In this document: positions 61,651 through 64,000 of the stretch, piece after piece
How the letters are laid out: each line of letters begins with the position of its first letter
How positions within the stretch are numbered: position 1 is the first letter of the stretch
Source of the DNA: Cymbomonas tetramitiformis
Taxonomy: Eukaryota; Chlorophyta; Pyramimonadophyceae; Pyramimonadales; Pyramimonadaceae
NCBI GenBank assembly: GCA_001247695.2
Contig: LGRX02027621.1
Span: 1 to 64,000 of the forward strand
DNA length: 64,000 bases
Direction: 5' to 3'
Made by a program: the position numbers and the translations under genes
The notes under the pieces: generated by a model
Database searches by the model: none
Told to the model about the DNA's origin: nothing
What the model saw: the letters and a program-made list of their open reading frames with translations, nothing else

Positions 61651-63136
61651 CTGCTCCGCTAGCGCGTACACGGCGTGGTAACCGCCCGTGATGTTTGGTG
61701 CGTCGTCGGTGGTAAAATTTGTCCACAGGTTGCCGCTTCTGTGCGCCGTGTCGCTCTCTATAAGCTCGTCGGCGTCGGTGGTAAACTCACAGGGCGCGTT
61801 CGTACCGTGATCACCCGCGCCGCAGGAGTATAGCACGCACGCGTCCCGCACGTAGTGGGACCCCCCCTGCGTGTCCTGCCCCACGTACAACGCCATCTGG
61901 AAGGTGCGACACCACACGGTGTCGTCGCATCGCGTCCTGCAGAGGACGGCCAGATCGTCGCGGTAACAGGCGTTGTCGGGGTCGTCGAGCACGTCGCGCC
62001 AATCCGCACCGACGCGGCACCCGTAGCCCGCGTGGTCGCAAGTCGTGTTGTGCGTCACGTCGTTGCACGCAGCCAGGTTTAGGTGATACTCGTACTGAAC
62101 GTCGTTGCTCTGGATGAAGGCGCGGAGCACTTTGTGCGACTCCGTCGCGTAGGTGGAATTTCGGTAGGTCGATGAGGCAGTTGCGTGCTCGTGGGTGACG
62201 TGCGCGTAGGAGGACGTCGGCGGACCGTTCGGAAACGGTGGCATGGGCGGAGGCGCGAGCGAGGCAAGATCGTTCGGACGATCCGGGCCAATCGTGGTAT
62301 CGCCGAACACCGGTTTAAGCTGGTCGCAAGGCGAATCGTCGTGCGGGGTTTTGCGCGAGTAGTAGTTCTGATGCGGGCCGTCGTGTACGCGGTAGCAGGT
62401 GGGTATGCGGTTGCGCAAGTAACGGTTCCAGAGAAACCCAAAATCCGGCGGCACGTCCAAATACACGTCCGTTGTGGCCTTGGCCGTCACCGCGGAACCC
62501 ATGCCCAACCCGCCGTCGCGCACGCCGTCCGCGCTGTCCGCACTACCCATGCCCGCGCGTTTGTGATCGGTCGGGGCGCCTTGCAACACGCGATTTACGC
62601 CGTTTCGTTCATAAAACGTGTCGGTCGGTGTGAAACCGGAGCCGAACACCTCATCCCCCGACGCACGCATGCGAGGCGTCTCGGCCACGCGCGACCACAG
62701 CGTCACCTCGGGCGGCGGCCACAGGATCTCGATCGGTGCGGCGTTCGACACGCCGTAAGCCGTAGTGCGGGCGTTCGACATACCCAATTGCGTCAGGTCG
62801 TTGCTATTGATCGTGCGGTAGTAAAACGCGGGATAGTAGTGGCGCCTCCGCAGGTCCATCGCCGTGTGCGTCGCGTACAGATGCCCGGAGTGTCGCGTGT
62901 GTACGTGATCGGCGCTCGAGGCGTTCGCTTTGGCACCGCCCGTGCGGCCCGCCGGGGTGAACCCAGCGTACGGGACCTCTTTAAGATCAAACCGGTCGTC
63001 TCTTCGGGGCGCCCCTGAGCGGGCGGACCGCGCCTTGATGTCGTCGTCGTACTTCCACGCAAAGGGAGGCGCCTTCGTGGTGTGCAGCGCGTCGTACACT
63101 CGGCGGCGATCCACCCCGGTGTTTTTCGCCGCGTAC
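61651..63136 (-). CDS. Giant surface protein, exon of 1,486 nt
   Basis: Begins after acceptor CTCGGCAG (63137) with YAAKNTGVDRRRVYD and has no ATG near its start. It contains Cys-rich modules (CDHAGYGCRVGADW, CRTRCDDTVWCRTF) with PAN-like spacing and ends at GAGCAG/GTGCGC. The unspliced continuation overlaps the next exon in another frame and reads as low-quality Arg-rich sequence. Confidence 0.7.
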
Positions 63137-63281
63137 CTGCCGAGAGGCTCCGCCCCTCGCAACCCCCGACCAACTTACGTGTTGGACAACGCGCTCGGAT
63201 GGCTAAAACGAAAACGTGCACATGGTGACGTGGCTGAGAATCTCCAACTATCAAATGCAATATGACAAGCTCAAAAATTAC

Positions 63282-64000
63282 CTTTGAGCACCGTACAGTG
63301 TGAAAATAAAAGCGCGGATGGCCTTTTTGCCGCGCAGGTCCGCCTCATCCTGCACGACGGCGTCGTTCACGAAGGAATTGTCGGTGGGCTGGACGTACAA
63401 CTCGTCGGAGGAGGACTTGTGTTGTTTTGCGGTGTCAAATCTGTATGGCGAGTACGTGCCGTGCGGCGACCCCACCGCAGTGCGGTTGAGCACATAACCA
63501 AGACCGTCGCGCGCGGCGGAGTAGCCTCGGTGCGCGTCGCTGTCGCTGTCACCTTTCGCTTGGTAGTACGACCAGGAGGCGTAGCTCGGGTAAAAGCGGT
63601 TGGTCTGCATCTCGTAAAGCTCCTGGCTGCCGCATTTGGTCTTGTCATTGATGCAGGCGTCGAGCGTCGTCTTGTCGTAGGGATGACCGTCGTAAACGTA
63701 CATGTCCTGGGAGGCGAAGCCGAGGCAGGGTTGCGCGTAGGTGGCGTCGACTTCGCGCTGTTCTACCACGCGCGGGGTTGAGTAGGTATACAACGTTTCG
63801 GAAATTGACAATGAAAATTCGCATTTTGTAACCTTTTTAAGTGTTCCATCATGACTCCTTGTAGTTGGACATAAATATTTATTTTTGTCGTTATTTGGGC
63901 GAAAATAATTTTTCGAGTAGTCCGTTGTTTTGGTTGGTATGCCCGAAAATATTTGGCATCGGCATGGTGTAACATCAACGTGGCGCGTGCTTGCAGATGC
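63282..64000 (-). CDS. Giant surface protein, first visible exon (partial)
   Basis: The frame is open from the window edge to the donor AAAG/GTAATT (63281). It encodes secreted-type sequence including VTPCRCQIF, YLCPTTRSHDG and KVTKCEFSLS before the TTG-initiated part at 63811, so the exon and the gene extend beyond 64000. The intron to 63137 is 145 nt. A 24-nt microexon (63202-63179) between an acceptor TTTTAG and a donor GTAAGT is an in-frame alternative. Confidence 0.65.

Larger units (their letters stand above)
43299..64000 (-). other. Giant spliced surface-protein gene (whole gene model, 5' end outside)
   Basis: Eight exons join without a stop: 64000-63282, 63136-61651, 61595-55506, 55370-52633, 52558-52057, 49846-48132, 48026-47737, 47650-43299. 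They give 17,892 nt, 5,963 codons plus stop. Intron phases agree at all seven junctions (2, 0, 0, 2, 0, 2, 1). Introns are 145, 55, 135, 74, 2210, 105 and 86 nt with GT-AG ends; good donors include AAG/GTATGT and CAC/GTGAGT. None of the later exons has an ATG near its start, so they cannot easily be separate genes. The product is Cys-rich and full of potential N-glycosylation sites, has a Pro-rich stalk and ends in a membrane anchor. It is likely a virion or cell-surface adhesin-like protein. Confidence 0.75.

Overview
The window looks like part of a large eukaryotic dsDNA virus genome, most likely from a virus of a unicellular alga, or an endogenous copy of one. It is gene-dense and uses both strands. 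Many short intergenic gaps carry TATATATA-type boxes 30-80 bp before a start codon. There are no ordinary cellular housekeeping genes. The recognisable products are typical of giant-virus accessory DNA: secretory glycosyltransferases, a membrane-anchored methyltransferase, F-box, ankyrin and leucine-rich proteins, and very large Cys/Pro-rich surface proteins. SPPPP-type linkers and RRL motifs recall algal secreted proteins. I found no capsid, polymerase or packaging gene, so I assign no lineage (Nucleocytoviricota, mirusvirus-like or other). Integration into a host chromosome is possible.

A strong theme is splicing. Several genes only make sense once GT-AG introns, mostly about 45-145 nt, are removed. 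These include a methyltransferase whose motif is restored by splicing (12.3-13.5 kb), an F-box-like gene (34.4-36.0 kb), and a surface-protein gene on the minus strand that runs from beyond the right edge down to 43.3 kb. Every exon junction of that gene is in phase. It gives at least 5,963 codons inside the window and ends in a transmembrane segment. One of its introns, about 2.2 kb, appears to contain two complete genes.

Layout. 0-16 kb: a partial tandem-repeat protein, a glycosyltransferase, an erlin-like SPFH protein, LRR and unknown proteins, a Snf7/CHMP4-like ESCRT-III protein, a possible methyltransferase, a GT32 glycosyltransferase, the spliced methyltransferase, and two unknown genes. 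16-24 kb: a plus-strand Pro-rich surface protein with PAN-like Cys modules and a Pro/Thr mucin-like stretch, interrupted by frame changes. 24-32.7 kb: F-box, ankyrin and unknown genes, plus a three-repeat gene broken or frameshifted at an A10 run. 32.9-41.8 kb: a repeat island of lower gene density. It has two cassettes in which unrelated genes sit between the same flanking repeats, 7-bp telomere-like microsatellites, and intron-bearing zinc-finger genes. 41.8-64 kb: a small gene, a third glycosyltransferase and the giant surface-protein gene.

How the parts may work together (inference): the erlin-like and ESCRT-III-like proteins would act on ER or other host membranes during virion membrane formation and scission. 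The three glycosyltransferases and the membrane-anchored methyltransferase would decorate the two large surface proteins in the secretory pathway. The F-box, ankyrin and LRR proteins would redirect host ubiquitin ligases.
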